Shown here piece by piece: positions 7,776 to 15,829 of a DNA stretch of 64,000 bases. Made by a program: the position numbers and the translations under genes. This DNA is from Streptomyces morookaense. GTDB lineage: Bacteria; Actinomycetota; Actinomycetes; Streptomycetales; Streptomycetaceae. The notes beneath the pieces are model-generated. The model did not search any database and had not been told where the DNA came from. It saw only the letters and a program-made list of their open reading frames with translations. Location: assembly GCF_013030945.1 (NCBI RefSeq), contig NZ_JABBXF010000027.1, positions 1 through 64,000 on the forward strand, written 5' to 3'. Within the stretch, counting starts at the first letter, position 1. The number at the start of each line of letters is the position of its first letter.

Positions 7776-9314
7776 TCACCCCGTGCGGAACGACGCCTTC
7801 ACGCGCGCGTAGACGTCCAGCGCGGCCTTCTCCGCGGAGTCCTGGTACCAGACGTTCACCTGGTACGTCCGTCCTCCCTTCTCGAAGCCGAGCTGCCGGC
7901 CGTACCACGGTGTGCCGGCCTGCGGGATGGTGTACTCCCAGATCACCGCGGAGTTGCCGCGGAACGTCGTGGGATCCAGCCGGATCTTGCGGTAGCCGGT
8001 GATGCCGTGGAAGTTCTCCTCGTCGCGCTGCCAGTGGGTCACCACGTCCTCCGTCGTACGGGCCTGGCTCGCGGAGATCTCGATGGTGCCGTCCTTCGCG
8101 GCGTAGCTGATGTCGCTCGGGCTCTTCTCGGTGCGGTTCCAGTCGGCGGGCGGGGCCCAGCTGAAGCCGTCCTCGGTGCGGCGGGCGTCCGACGGCGACG
8201 CTGATGGCGAGCCCGCGCCCGTGCTCCCGCCGCCCCCGCCCGGCGCCCCCTGGAGCGCCAGGAACACCGCGCCGGCCACGACCGCGGCGGCCACCGCTGC
8301 GGTCGCCGCGAGGAGGGCGGACCTGCGGTACGGGCGCGGGCGCGGCGGGCGTTCGTCCTGCGCGGGCTCCGGCGGCGCTTCCGGCGCGGGCGGCAGCGGC
8401 GGTGGAGCGGTGACCTCGGTCGGCGGGTGCGGTACGGGCTCCGGGGGCGGCGGCGCGCAGACGGCCGCGAGGATCTCCTCCACGCCGTCGAGCGCGGGCC
8501 GGCCGCCCGGGTCCTTGAGCAGCAGCCCGGACAGCAACTCCCGCAGCGGGCCCGCCTCCTGCGGGATCTCCGGCTCCTCGTAGAGCACGGCGTGCAGCGT
8601 GGCCAGCGTCGTCCCCCGGGTGAAGGGCGACTGGCCGGCGACCGCCGCGCAGAGGGTGGCACCGAGCGACCACAGGTCCGACGGCGGGCCCTGCTCGCGA
8701 CCCTCGATGCGCTCGGGCGCCATGTAGTCGGGTGAGCCGACGAGGGTGCCGGCCATGGTCAGCGCCGCCGCGTCCTGCACGGCCGCGATGCCGAAGTCGG
8801 TGAGGACGACCCGGCCGCGCGCGGTGAGCAGGACGTTGCCGGGCTTGATGTCCCGGTGCAGCACCCCGACCGCGTGGACCTCGCGCAGGGCGCGGACCAG
8901 GGCGAGGCCGATCCTGGCCGCCTCGCGGGGCTCCACCGGGCCGTCGCGGCGCAGCACTTGCTCCAGGGAACGGCCGTCGACCAGTTCCATCACGATCCAC
9001 AGCCGGTCGTTCTCCTCGGCCACGTCGTAGACGCGGACGACGTTGGGGTGGTCGATGCGGGCCGTGGCGCGGGCCTCGCGCCGGCTGCGCTCGCGCTGGA
9101 CGGCGCTCCCCTCCCCCATGAGGCCGTCGATGCGTATTTCCTTGGCCGCCACGCGCCGGTCGAGCATCTCGTCCGTGGCACACCACACCCGCCCCATTCC
9201 GCCGCGCCCGATCAATTCCAGCAGCCGGTAACGCCCCACCACGAGACGCCCCTGCCTCTCCCCACTCGAAATTCCCACCAGGCCCGCCCCCATTACGGAA
9301 TTGTTTTTCCGCAC
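7776..9314 (-). CDS. Transmembrane Ser/Thr protein kinase (PknB-like) with extracellular domain
   Basis: 512 residues. The kinase domain (about residues 29-290) has a P-loop IGRGGMGRVW, the Lys in AAKEI, HRDIKPGNVLL, TDFG and SPDYMAPE, so it should be active. A Pro-rich juxtamembrane linker follows, then one transmembrane helix (SALLAATAAVAAAVVAGAV, about residues 333-355), a Gly/Ser-rich linker and a 130-residue extracytoplasmic domain with DGFSWAPPADWNRT. That last domain resembles the small globular outer domains of many Streptomyces kinases and lacks PASTA repeats. The start used is GTG 9314; an ATG at 9293 or a GTG closer to the kinase domain is also possible. Signal and substrates are unknown. 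Confidence 0.9.
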   Translation of the reverse strand: MRKNNSVMGAGLVGISSGERQGRLVVGRYRLLELIGRGGMGRVWCATDEMLDRRVAAKEIRIDGLMGEGSAVQRERSRREARATARIDHPNVVRVYDVAEENDRLWIVMELVDGRSLEQVLRRDGPVEPREAARIGLALVRALREVHAVGVLHRDIKPGNVLLTARGRVVLTDFGIAAVQDAAALTMAGTLVGSPDYMAPERIEGREQGPPSDLWSLGATLCAAVAGQSPFTRGTTLATLHAVLYEEPEIPQEAGPLRELLSGLLLKDPGGRPALDGVEEILAAVCAPPPPEPVPHPPTEVTAPPPLPPAPEAPPEPAQDERPPRPRPYRRSALLAATAAVAAAVVAGAVFLALQGAPGGGGGSTGAGSPSASPSDARRTEDGFSWAPPADWNRTEKSPSDISYAAKDGTIEISASQARTTEDVVTHWQRDEENFHGITGYRKIRLDPTTFRGNSAVIWEYTIPQAGTPWYGRQLGFEKGGRTYQVNVWYQDSAEKAALDVYARVKASFRTG

Positions 9315-9386
9315 CCCTCGGACGTCGGAATCTTGTGGTACCTATTCAAATGCCTCCGCAGGAGGCGAAGACAGGGGGGAGCCAAA

Positions 9387-10256
9387 ATGTTCCTAAGCAA
9401 TCGGTGGCGGTGGTCCGCGGCGGCGGCCCTGCCGGTGGTGCTGCTGTGGCCGGCGGGCGCGTTCGCCGCCGAGCCGACACCGGGCAGCAGCCAGGGCGGG
9501 AGCCCGGGACCCAGTGCGCCTGCCGGGTACAAGGTCGGTACGGAGCTGCCGCAGCGGATAACCGTGAACAGGAAGTCGGGGAACACCAGTCTGACTGCGA
9601 CCGTGCGCAATGACGGGGCCTCGGGGACCGACGGCGTCACCATGGACGTCGTCGGGTTCAAGGGGCTCCGCGTGAAGTCCGTGGAGGGCTGTTCCGCGAT
9701 TCCGTCCGGAGAACTCCCGCCGGGTGCGAACAGCGGATTCGCCTGTCCTGTCGGAAAACTCGCGGCGGGCGCGCACCGCACGTATCGCGTGACCGCGGAC
9801 TTCGACCTGGCGGAGACGGGCCAGATCTGCCTGCCCGTGACGCTGAGCGGCACCAAGACCCTGGTGTGGCAGCAGGGGCCCGTGCATTTCGGGACCACGG
9901 ACTCGAGCGCCGACGCGCCGGACACGCCCTTGTTGCTGGGCACCAAGAATGTGCCGTCCGGGGCGGCCTCATCACCGGCCGCCTCGCCGTCCGCATCGCC
10001 GTCCGCATCGCCGAGCGCGGCCCCGTCGAGCGCGGCCCCGTCGGCCTCGGGCACGTACGGCAGTCCGTCGGGCAGTCCGCCCGGCAAGGACGTCGTCCCG
10101 TCGCACCCCGCCCCTGCCACGAGCGACGATCCCGGTGAACTCGCCCGCACGGGCGGCCCGTCGGACCTCCCGGCGGCCGGTGCCGTCGGAGCCGCCCTGC
10201 TGGCGGCCGGCGGCACCGGGCTCTGGCTCGCCGCGCGTCGGCAGGGGCGCCGCTAG
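9387..10256 (+). CDS. Cell-wall-anchored surface protein, LARTG sortase signal
   Basis: 289 residues. ATG 9387 has a strong RBS (GGGGGGAGCC). A Sec signal peptide occupies about residues 1-28 (charged start, hydrophobic core, AFAAE cleavage region). The mature part is a beta-rich domain of about 140 residues with two Cys that could form a disulfide (GCSAIPSGE and FACPVGK). A Ser/Ala/Pro repeat stalk (ASPSASPSASPSA) follows. The C-terminus is a complete sorting signal: LARTG at residue 252, a hydrophobic helix and RRQGRR. LAxTG is the motif used by actinobacterial class E sortases. Function unknown, possibly a wall-linked adhesin or receptor. Confidence 0.82.
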   Translation: MFLSNRWRWSAAAALPVVLLWPAGAFAAEPTPGSSQGGSPGPSAPAGYKVGTELPQRITVNRKSGNTSLTATVRNDGASGTDGVTMDVVGFKGLRVKSVEGCSAIPSGELPPGANSGFACPVGKLAAGAHRTYRVTADFDLAETGQICLPVTLSGTKTLVWQQGPVHFGTTDSSADAPDTPLLLGTKNVPSGAASSPAASPSASPSASPSAAPSSAAPSASGTYGSPSGSPPGKDVVPSHPAPATSDDPGELARTGGPSDLPAAGAVGAALLAAGGTGLWLAARRQGRR

Positions 10257-10259
10257 GGT

Positions 10260-10277
10260 GCGCCCCTTACGGGGCGC
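10260..10277. terminator. Hairpin between convergent genes
   Basis: GCGCCCC (10260-10266), loop TTAC, GGGGCGC (10271-10277). It lies just after the surface-protein stop and 34 bp before the bioY stop. A very similar GGGGC-type hairpin recurs elsewhere in the window. Confidence 0.6.
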
Positions 10278-10310
10278 TGCAACGGGCCGGCCTGCAGGAA
10301 GGAGGAGCCG

Positions 10311-10910
10311 TCAGCCGCGGCGGTGCAGCAGCTTCCACGCCGTCGGCAGCGCGCCCATCGCCAGGGCGGCCTTCAGCGCGTCACCGATGAGGAAGGGGGT
10401 CAGGCCCGCCGCCACGGCCGCGGACAGCGACATGTGGGTGGACAGGGCCAGGTACGGGACGCCGACCGCATAGATGATCGCGGTGCCGAGGGCCATCGCG
10501 CCCGCGGTGCGCAGCGCGGAGCGGTCGGCACCGCGGCGGGCCAGGGCGCCGACGACGGTGGCGGCCAGCAGCATGCCGAGCACGTAGCCGAAGGAGGGGA
10601 AGGCCGCACCGGAGCGGGCCTCGGCGAACCACGGCATCCCGGCGATGCCGGCCACCGCGTACAGCGCCATGGACAGGAACCCGCGGCGGGCGCCCAGGGC
10701 GGTGCCGACGAGCAGCGCCGCGAAGGTCTGGCCGGTGACGGGGACCGGGGAGCCGGGGACGGGGACCGCGATCTGTGCGGCCACGCCGGTGAGCGCGGCA
10801 CCGCCGAGGACGAGCGCGGCGTCGCGGACGCGGGCCCGGCCCGCGGTGGAGGCGGGGAGCAGATCGGCGAGGACCGTACCGGTCCGGGGCAGGGTGGCGG
10901 CGGTGGCCAT
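10311..10910 (-). CDS. bioY: Biotin transporter BioY
   Basis: 199 residues, six hydrophobic segments. BioY is the S-component of ECF-type transporters and binds biotin in the membrane; some actinobacterial BioY proteins work without dedicated A and T subunits, and none are encoded here. Motifs: VPVPGSPVPVTGQTFAALL (the conserved PVPxTxQT loop), GALLG-like ALGARRGFLSM, and FPSFGYVLGM. Start ATG 10910 is preceded by GAGCGGAGTACCG; the open frame extends to 11000 but the extra 30 residues have no family similarity. A perfect palindrome lies upstream at 10967-10980. Confidence 0.93.
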   Translation of the reverse strand: MATAATLPRTGTVLADLLPASTAGRARVRDAALVLGGAALTGVAAQIAVPVPGSPVPVTGQTFAALLVGTALGARRGFLSMALYAVAGIAGMPWFAEARSGAAFPSFGYVLGMLLAATVVGALARRGADRSALRTAGAMALGTAIIYAVGVPYLALSTHMSLSAAVAAGLTPFLIGDALKAALAMGALPTAWKLLHRRG

Positions 10911-10966
10911 CGGTACTCCGCTCGGAGAAGGCGACAAAGAGTGAGGACACCGTGACGTTAGCCGAG

Positions 10967-10980
10967 CATCCGTTCGGATG
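10967..10980. promoter_or_regulatory. 14-bp perfect palindrome upstream of bioY
   Basis: CATCCGTTCGGATG, located 57 bp upstream of the bioY start. It could be an operator or promoter-overlapping site. It does not match the spaced GAAC/GTTC form I know for the actinobacterial biotin regulator BioQ, so the regulator is unnamed. Confidence 0.35.
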
Positions 10981-11176
10981 GCACCGTGTGCCGGTGACAA
11001 ACCGTGCGCATGCCGCTTGGCGGTTCCGTACTGCCATACGCCCCTTGAACGCCGCTCGCGCCGGCCGGAGTGATGCTCGTCACCTGGGGCCCTGTGGAGC
11101 TTGGCGCGAACAGTGCGCTCAGGAGACTGTGTAAGTCCTGGTTAAAACAGACACCTGACGAGAGCACGAGCCCCCC

Positions 11177-12571
11177 ATGCACGACGCACCGCCGGCCGGC
11201 GAGACCCTCGCCGGCGAGAGAGAACCGCTGTCCGCGGGGCTGAAGCAGCGACATCTGACGATGCTCGGCCTGGGCGGGGTGATCGGCGCCGGACTCTTCG
11301 TCGGCTCGGGCGCCGGGATCGCCGTGGCGGGCCCCGGGATCATCGTCTCGTACCTGATAGCCGGCGCCCTCGCGATGCTGGTGATGCGGATGCTCGGCGA
11401 GCTGTCCGCCGCCATGCCCTCCTCCGGCGCCTTCTCGGTGCACGCGGAGCGGGCGCTGGGCCGCTGGGCAGGGTTCACGGTGGGCTGGCTCTACTGGTTC
11501 CTGCTGGTGATCGTGCTCGCCGTGGAGGCCACGGCCGCCGCGCAGATCGCGCACGGCTGGCTGCCGGCGGTGCCGCAGTGGGGCTGGGTGCTGCTCTTCA
11601 TGACGGTCTTCACCAGCGCCAACCTGGCCGCGGTGAAGAACTTCGGCGAGTTCGAGTTCTGGTTCGCCGCGCTGAAGGTCGGCGCGATCGTGCTCTTCCT
11701 CGCGCTCAGCCTGCTGGCGATCTTCGGCGTGCTGCCGAACACCCATGCCGTGGGGATGTCGAACCTGACCGGCCAGGGCGGCTTCCTGCCCAACGGCTGG
11801 AGCGGAGTGATCTCCGGCGTGCTGACCGTGGTCTTCGCCTTCGGCGGGCTGGAGGTCCTCACGATCGCCGCCGCCGAGTCCGACGACCCGGCGCGCGCGG
11901 TGGGCCGGGCGGTGCGCAGCGCGGTCTGGCGCATCCTCTTCTTCTATGTCGGCTCGATGCTCGTCATCGTGACCCTGCTGCCCTGGAACGCGCAGAAGCC
12001 GGGGCAGAGCCCGTACGTGGCCGTGCTGGACCACATCGGGGTGCCGGGGGCCGGGCAGATCATGAACATCGTGGTGTTCGTGGCGCTGCTCTCCGCTCTC
12101 AACGCCAACCTCTACGGCTCGTCCCGGATGGTCTTCTCGCTGGCCGAGCGCGGCGAGGCGCCGCGGTCGCTGCTGAAGGTCTCGGAGGGCGGGGTGCCGC
12201 GGCGCGCGGTGTTCGCCTCGGTCGCGTTCGGCTTCGTCTCGGTCGTCCTCAACCTCGAGTGGCCGGATTCGATCTTCCGCTATCTGCTCAACGCGGTGGG
12301 TTCCGTCCTGCTCTTCGTCTGGGGTCTGATCGCGGTCTCCCAGCTGCGGCTGCGGCCGCGCATCGAGCGCGAGATGCCCGAGCGGCTGTCGCTGCGCATG
12401 TGGTGCTTCCCCTATCTGACCTGGGCCGCGCTGGCCGGCATGGCCGCGGTGCTGGTGCTGATGCTCACCGACCACGACGCACGGCCGCAGCTGCTGTGGT
12501 CGGCGGCGGCGACGGGCGCGGTGCTGGTGGTCTCCTGGCTGCGGGAACTCCGGCTGCGCCGGGCCGGATGA
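11177..12571 (+). CDS. APC-family amino acid permease 2
   Basis: 464 residues, about 12 membrane helices. It shares with its neighbours the order LKQRHLTMLGLGGVIGAGLF, GEFEFWFAALKV, LTGQGGFLPNG, VYAGS-type VGSMLVIVTLLPWN and MPERLSLRMWCFPYL, so it belongs to the same AAT branch of the APC superfamily. It probably imports an amino acid with protons. The start ATG is preceded by CGAGAGCACGAGCCCCCC, a weak RBS. It is divergent from bioY, with a 266-bp gap. Substrate cannot be inferred. Confidence 0.9.
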   Translation: MHDAPPAGETLAGEREPLSAGLKQRHLTMLGLGGVIGAGLFVGSGAGIAVAGPGIIVSYLIAGALAMLVMRMLGELSAAMPSSGAFSVHAERALGRWAGFTVGWLYWFLLVIVLAVEATAAAQIAHGWLPAVPQWGWVLLFMTVFTSANLAAVKNFGEFEFWFAALKVGAIVLFLALSLLAIFGVLPNTHAVGMSNLTGQGGFLPNGWSGVISGVLTVVFAFGGLEVLTIAAAESDDPARAVGRAVRSAVWRILFFYVGSMLVIVTLLPWNAQKPGQSPYVAVLDHIGVPGAGQIMNIVVFVALLSALNANLYGSSRMVFSLAERGEAPRSLLKVSEGGVPRRAVFASVAFGFVSVVLNLEWPDSIFRYLLNAVGSVLLFVWGLIAVSQLRLRPRIEREMPERLSLRMWCFPYLTWAALAGMAAVLVLMLTDHDARPQLLWSAAATGAVLVVSWLRELRLRRAG

Positions 12572-12596
12572 CGGGCACCGGAATTAGGGCCACAAA

Positions 12597-12615
12597 GTAT
12601 CGCTTCTGGCGATAC
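12597..12615. promoter_or_regulatory. AT-richer hairpin between two permease genes
   Basis: GTATCGC (12597-12603), loop TTCTG, GCGATAC (12609-12615). It sits 26 bp after the stop of permease 2 in a 198-bp gap before permease 3. It is less GC-rich than the other terminators here, so it may equally be an operator for permease 3. Confidence 0.4.
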
Positions 12616-12769
12616 GTCAGCTACACGCGGTAACACCTGCGTCTGAATATCGGACAGCCGTGTGACAAGTGTTGTCCTGAGCGAACATGGCCACCACACT
12701 GAGGCCACTTTTCAGCTGCTGACCGATCCTGGACCGTTCAGCTCTCATCTCACGGGGACAGACACGAAC

Positions 12770-14191
12770 ATGACCGGTATACCCGCGGCCTCCACCTCGG
12801 CAGGGGCCACCGACCAGCCCCCGGCCACGGACAGCGGCCTGTCGAACGGGCTGAAGCAGCGCCACCTGTCGATGATCGCCCTCGGCGGCGTCATCGGCGC
12901 CGGACTCTTCGTCGGCTCCGGTGCCGGCATCGCCGCCGCGGGCCCGGGCATCGTGCTCGCCTATGCCGTCTCCGGACTGCTGGTGATGCTCGTGATGCGG
13001 ATGCTCGGCGAGATGGCGGCGGCCAACCCGGCCTCGGGCACCTTCTCCGTGCACGCCGAGCGCGCCATCGGCCCCTGGGCCGGCTTCACCGCGGGCTGGA
13101 TGTTCTGGGTGGAGCTCTGCGTGGGCATCGCCGTCGAGGCGATCGGCGCGGCGGCCATCATGGTGCGGTGGTTCCCGGCCACCCACTCCTGGATGTGGGT
13201 GCTGCTCTTCATGGCCCTCTTCTGCGGGACGAACCTCGCGGCCGTGAGCAACTTCGGCGAGTTCGAGTTCTGGTTCGCCACGCTGAAGGTCGCCGCCATC
13301 GGCATCTTCCTGGTGCTGGGCGTCCTGGCCATCATGGGCCTGCTGCCCGGCACATCGGCCCCGGGAGCCTCCAACCTCACCGGTCACGGCGGCTTCCTGC
13401 CCAACGGGACCAACGGCCTGGAGGCGGGCCTGCTGGCCTCGGTCTTCGCCTACGGCGGCCTGGAGACGGTGACCATCGCCGCGGCCGAGTCCGAGCACCC
13501 GGTCAAGGGCGTCTCCAAGGCGGTCCGCACGGCGATGTGGCGCATCGCGCTGTTCTACGTCGGCTCGATGCTCGTCGTCGTCACCCTGATCCCCTGGACC
13601 GAGAAGTCCCTGGGCACCGACGGCCCGTACGTCGCGGTCCTGAAGCACCTGGACATCCCGGCCGCCGGGGAGATCATGAACGTGGTCGTCCTGATCGCGC
13701 TGCTCTCCGCGATGAACGCCAACATCTACGGCGCATCCCGGATGTCCCACTCGCTGGTGATGCGCGGCGAGGGCCCGCGCTTCCTGGCCAAGGTGAGCGG
13801 CGGGGTGCCGCGGCGGACCGTGCTGGCCTCCTCCGCCTTCGGCTTCTTCGCCGTGCTGCTGAGCTACTGGTGGCCGGACACCGTCTTCAAGTGGCTGCTC
13901 TACATGACCGGTGCGGCCGTGCTGGCGGTGTGGGCCTTCATCGCCGCGACCCAGCTGCGGATGCGCCGGAAGCTGGAGCGCGAGACGCCCGAGAAGCTCG
14001 TGGTGCGCATGTGGGCGTTCCCCGCGCTGTCCTGGGTGACGCTGGCCGGCATCCTCTGCGTGCTCGGCCTGATGCTGCGCGAGAACGACACCCGCGTCCA
14101 GCTGTACGCCACGGCCGGCCTGGTCGCGGTGCTCGCGGTCGTCGGCTACCTGCGCCAGCGCGTACTGGCCGGCCGCGCGCAGCACGGCTGA
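12770..14191 (+). CDS. APC-family amino acid permease 3
   Basis: 473 residues, about 12 membrane helices, closely similar to the permeases at 6249 and 11177 across the whole length (LKQRHLSMIALGGVIGAGLF, GEFEFWFATLKV, ETVTIAAAESEHP, PEKLVVRMWAFPAL). The ATG at 12770 follows CGGGGACAGACACGAAC and places the conserved block about 25 residues in, as in the other two; an upstream extension to 12662 has no family match. The loop before helix 7 (EKSLGTDGPYVAVLKHLDIP) and the first outer loop (WVELCVGIAVEAIG) differ most from the paralogues, suggesting another substrate range. Followed by a perfect terminator. Confidence 0.9.
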   Translation: MTGIPAASTSAGATDQPPATDSGLSNGLKQRHLSMIALGGVIGAGLFVGSGAGIAAAGPGIVLAYAVSGLLVMLVMRMLGEMAAANPASGTFSVHAERAIGPWAGFTAGWMFWVELCVGIAVEAIGAAAIMVRWFPATHSWMWVLLFMALFCGTNLAAVSNFGEFEFWFATLKVAAIGIFLVLGVLAIMGLLPGTSAPGASNLTGHGGFLPNGTNGLEAGLLASVFAYGGLETVTIAAAESEHPVKGVSKAVRTAMWRIALFYVGSMLVVVTLIPWTEKSLGTDGPYVAVLKHLDIPAAGEIMNVVVLIALLSAMNANIYGASRMSHSLVMRGEGPRFLAKVSGGVPRRTVLASSAFGFFAVLLSYWWPDTVFKWLLYMTGAAVLAVWAFIAATQLRMRRKLERETPEKLVVRMWAFPALSWVTLAGILCVLGLMLRENDTRVQLYATAGLVAVLAVVGYLRQRVLAGRAQHG

Positions 14192-14214
14192 CGCCCCGGC
14201 ACCTCCCTTTCCCC

Positions 14215-14255
14215 GAGGCGGGGTGGGTCCTGATCTTCAGGACCCACCCCGCCTC
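14215..14255 (+). terminator. Strong intrinsic-type hairpin
   Basis: Perfect 19-bp stem: GAGGCGGGGTGGGTCCTGA (14215-14233), loop TCT, and its exact complement (14237-14255). It lies 23 bp after the permease 3 stop and isolates it from sodF. Confidence 0.9.
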
Positions 14256-14318
14256 CGTCTTTGGACCGAAGCCGCCCCCCGTTTCCGCCCTGACGGGGCA
14301 TCTGCTGATAGCTTCTAC

Positions 14319-14335
14319 CTGCAAGCCAATTGCAA
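14319..14335 (+). promoter_or_regulatory. Nur (nickel regulator) box of sodF
   Basis: CTGCAAGCCAATTGCAA fits the Nur box TTGCAA-N5-TTGCAA with a single mismatch (first base). In S. coelicolor, Nur bound to nickel represses sodF through such a site, so the iron enzyme is made only when nickel is scarce. The site is 22 bp upstream of the sodF start, where it would overlap the promoter or the transcript start. Confidence 0.75.
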
Positions 14336-14356
14336 TAAGCCGTCGGAGGGCTCGGC

Positions 14357-14998
14357 ATGGCCATCTACACACTTCCGGAACTTCCCTACGATTACGCGGC
14401 TCTGCAGCCGGTCATCGACGCGAAGATCATCGAGCTGCACCACGACAAGCACCACGCGGCGTACGTCAAGGGCGCGAACGACACCCTCGAACAGCTCGCC
14501 GAGGCCCGCGACAAGGACCAGTGGGGCGCGGTCAACGGCCTGGAGAAGAACCTGGCCTTCCACCTCTCCGGCCACATCCTGCACAGCATCTACTGGCAGA
14601 ACATGACCGGCGACGGCGGCGGCGAGCCGCTGGACAAGGACGGCGTGGGCGAACTCGCCGACGCCATCGCGGAGTCCTTCGGCTCCTTCGCCAAGTTCAA
14701 GGCCCAGATGACGAAGGCCTCCGCCACCACGCAGGGCTCGGGCTGGGGCGTCCTCGCCTACGAGCCGGTCAGCGGCCGCCTGATCGTCGAGCAGGTCTAC
14801 GACCACCAGGGCAACGTGGGCCAGGGCTCGGTGCCGATCCTGGTCTTCGACGCGTGGGAGCACGCCTTCTACCTGCAGTACAAGAACCAGAAGGTGGACT
14901 TCATCGAGGCGATGTGGCAGGTGGTCAACTGGCAGGACGTGGCGGCGCGTTACGCGGCCGCGAAGGAGCGGGGGAACCTGCTGCTGCTGGCCCCGTAA
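14357..14998 (+). CDS. sodF: Iron superoxide dismutase SodF
   Basis: 213 residues, standard length. It converts superoxide to oxygen and hydrogen peroxide in the cytoplasm. The Fe/Mn-SOD fold is complete: [11 protein letters not shown] and [14 protein letters not shown] (first metal His), [12 protein letters not shown] (second His) and [15 protein letters not shown] (Asp and third His). Fe and Mn forms cannot be separated safely by eye, but the gene context with a Nur box identifies it as the Streptomyces sodF. RBS TCGGAGGGCTCGGC precedes the ATG. Its 3' UTR ends in a hairpin and probably gives the small RNA s-SodF. Confidence 0.96.
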   Translation: MAIYTLPELPYDYAALQPVIDAKIIELHHDKHHAAYVKGANDTLEQLAEARDKDQWGAVNGLEKNLAFHLSGHILHSIYWQNMTGDGGGEPLDKDGVGELADAIAESFGSFAKFKAQMTKASATTQGSGWGVLAYEPVSGRLIVEQVYDHQGNVGQGSVPILVFDAWEHAFYLQYKNQKVDFIEAMWQVVNWQDVAARYAAAKERGNLLLLAP

Positions 14999-15094
14999 CA
15001 CCCCTCGGACGGCCTGCTCGTGATCGTCTTCTCACCCTTCACGCGGCAGGCGACCGGAGAGGCCCCGTGCGCTCGCATCGCACGGGGCCTCTCC
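14999..15094 (+). ncRNA. Probable s-SodF small RNA from the sodF 3' UTR
   Basis: In S. coelicolor a roughly 90-nt RNA processed from the sodF 3' UTR pairs with the sodN mRNA and lowers nickel-SOD synthesis. Here the distance from the sodF stop to the end of the terminator hairpin is 96 nt, matching that size. The segment TCTTCTCACCCTTCAC (15029-15044) is CU-rich and single-stranded in appearance, able to pair with a purine-rich ribosome binding site. The sodN gene is not in this window, so pairing could not be checked. Ends are approximate. Confidence 0.55.
15056..15094 (+). terminator. sodF terminator hairpin
   Basis: GGAGAGGCCCCGTGCG (15056-15071), loop CTCGCAT, and a perfect 16-bp complement (15079-15094). 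Confidence 0.88.
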
Positions 15095-15097
15095 TCT

Positions 15098-15144
15098 GCC
15101 CCGTCAGGGGCGCTGGGGGCACCTCCCAGCGCCCCTGACGGGGC
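15098..15144 (-). terminator. Terminator for the minus-strand gene facing sodF
   Basis: Perfect 20-bp stem (15098-15117 with 15125-15144), ends GCCCC/GGGGC, loop GGCACCT. It directly abuts the stop codon of the convergent gene at 15145. The core CGTCAGGGGCGCTGGG recurs in related form at 35181-35232. Confidence 0.85.
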
Positions 15145-15771
15145 TCAGGCGTGGCCGAAGGCCTCCCCCGTGACCGTGAACTCCCGTGCCAGCCCCGTCT
15201 CGTGCAGCCGGGCGAACGGGGTGAACGGGACGCCGCACTCCGAGCCGCCGCGGTCGAAGTTCCACGCCTTCTCGACCGCGACGCGGTAGTCGATCGCCAC
15301 CCTGCCGTCCTCGGCCACCCGCACCGTGCCCGTCAGCCGGAACTCCACGCAGCGCAGCGCGAGCCACCAGTCGGGGTGCACGCGCCGCGTGATCAGCGCG
15401 TCGCGCCAGCCGCTGTCCGCGGGGTACGCGGCCGCCCCGCCCGGCCCGGCGCGCCAGCGCTCCAGCGCCTCGGCGCGCCAGCCCGCCAGCTGGGCGTCCA
15501 CGGCCGCCCGCACGGCCGGCAGCGCCAGCAGCGCCTCGGCGTCCACCCGGCAGGGGGACCCCGTACCGCGCAGGTAGTGCCGCATCATGCCCGCGGCGCG
15601 CCGCAGTCCGAGCAGCGACCACAGCGGGGGCAGGGCCCGGCACACGGCCAGCGTCAGGAAGTCGTACGGGCGTGCGGGCAGCTCCGCGTAGGCGGCGTTG
15701 TCGCACGGCGGCTCCGCCTCGGCCCAGCCGCCGTGACGGCCGAGCGGCGGGGAGAGGTCCGTCTGGCCCAT
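15145..15771 (-). CDS. Conserved protein of unknown function
   Basis: 208 residues; I do not recognise a named domain. The N-terminal half is helical with a hydrophobic stretch (LTLAVCRALPPLWSLLGLRR) that is short for a membrane anchor. The C-terminal half is beta-strand rich with aromatic residues (HPDWWLALRCVEFRLTG, AWNFDRGGSECG, FTPFARLHETG), compatible with a binding barrel. GC-rich third positions support coding. Start ATG 15771. It is adjacent to, and on the same strand as, the nitroreductase-like gene (58 bp apart), so the two may be cotranscribed. Confidence 0.7.
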   Translation of the reverse strand: MGQTDLSPPLGRHGGWAEAEPPCDNAAYAELPARPYDFLTLAVCRALPPLWSLLGLRRAAGMMRHYLRGTGSPCRVDAEALLALPAVRAAVDAQLAGWRAEALERWRAGPGGAAAYPADSGWRDALITRRVHPDWWLALRCVEFRLTGTVRVAEDGRVAIDYRVAVEKAWNFDRGGSECGVPFTPFARLHETGLAREFTVTGEAFGHA

Positions 15772-15829
15772 ACCGGGACACTAAAGGACCTCGTGCCCGG
15801 CCGCGACCCGTCGGCGGAGCCGGGCGGGC

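Noticed and set aside
7776..9314. PASTA-domain PknB orthologue
   Set aside because: The outer region is one small globular domain, without PASTA repeats, and no division or PASTA neighbour genes are present.
10911..11176. Riboswitch upstream of bioY or permease 2
   Set aside because: No conserved riboswitch core could be recognised; only a short palindrome is present.
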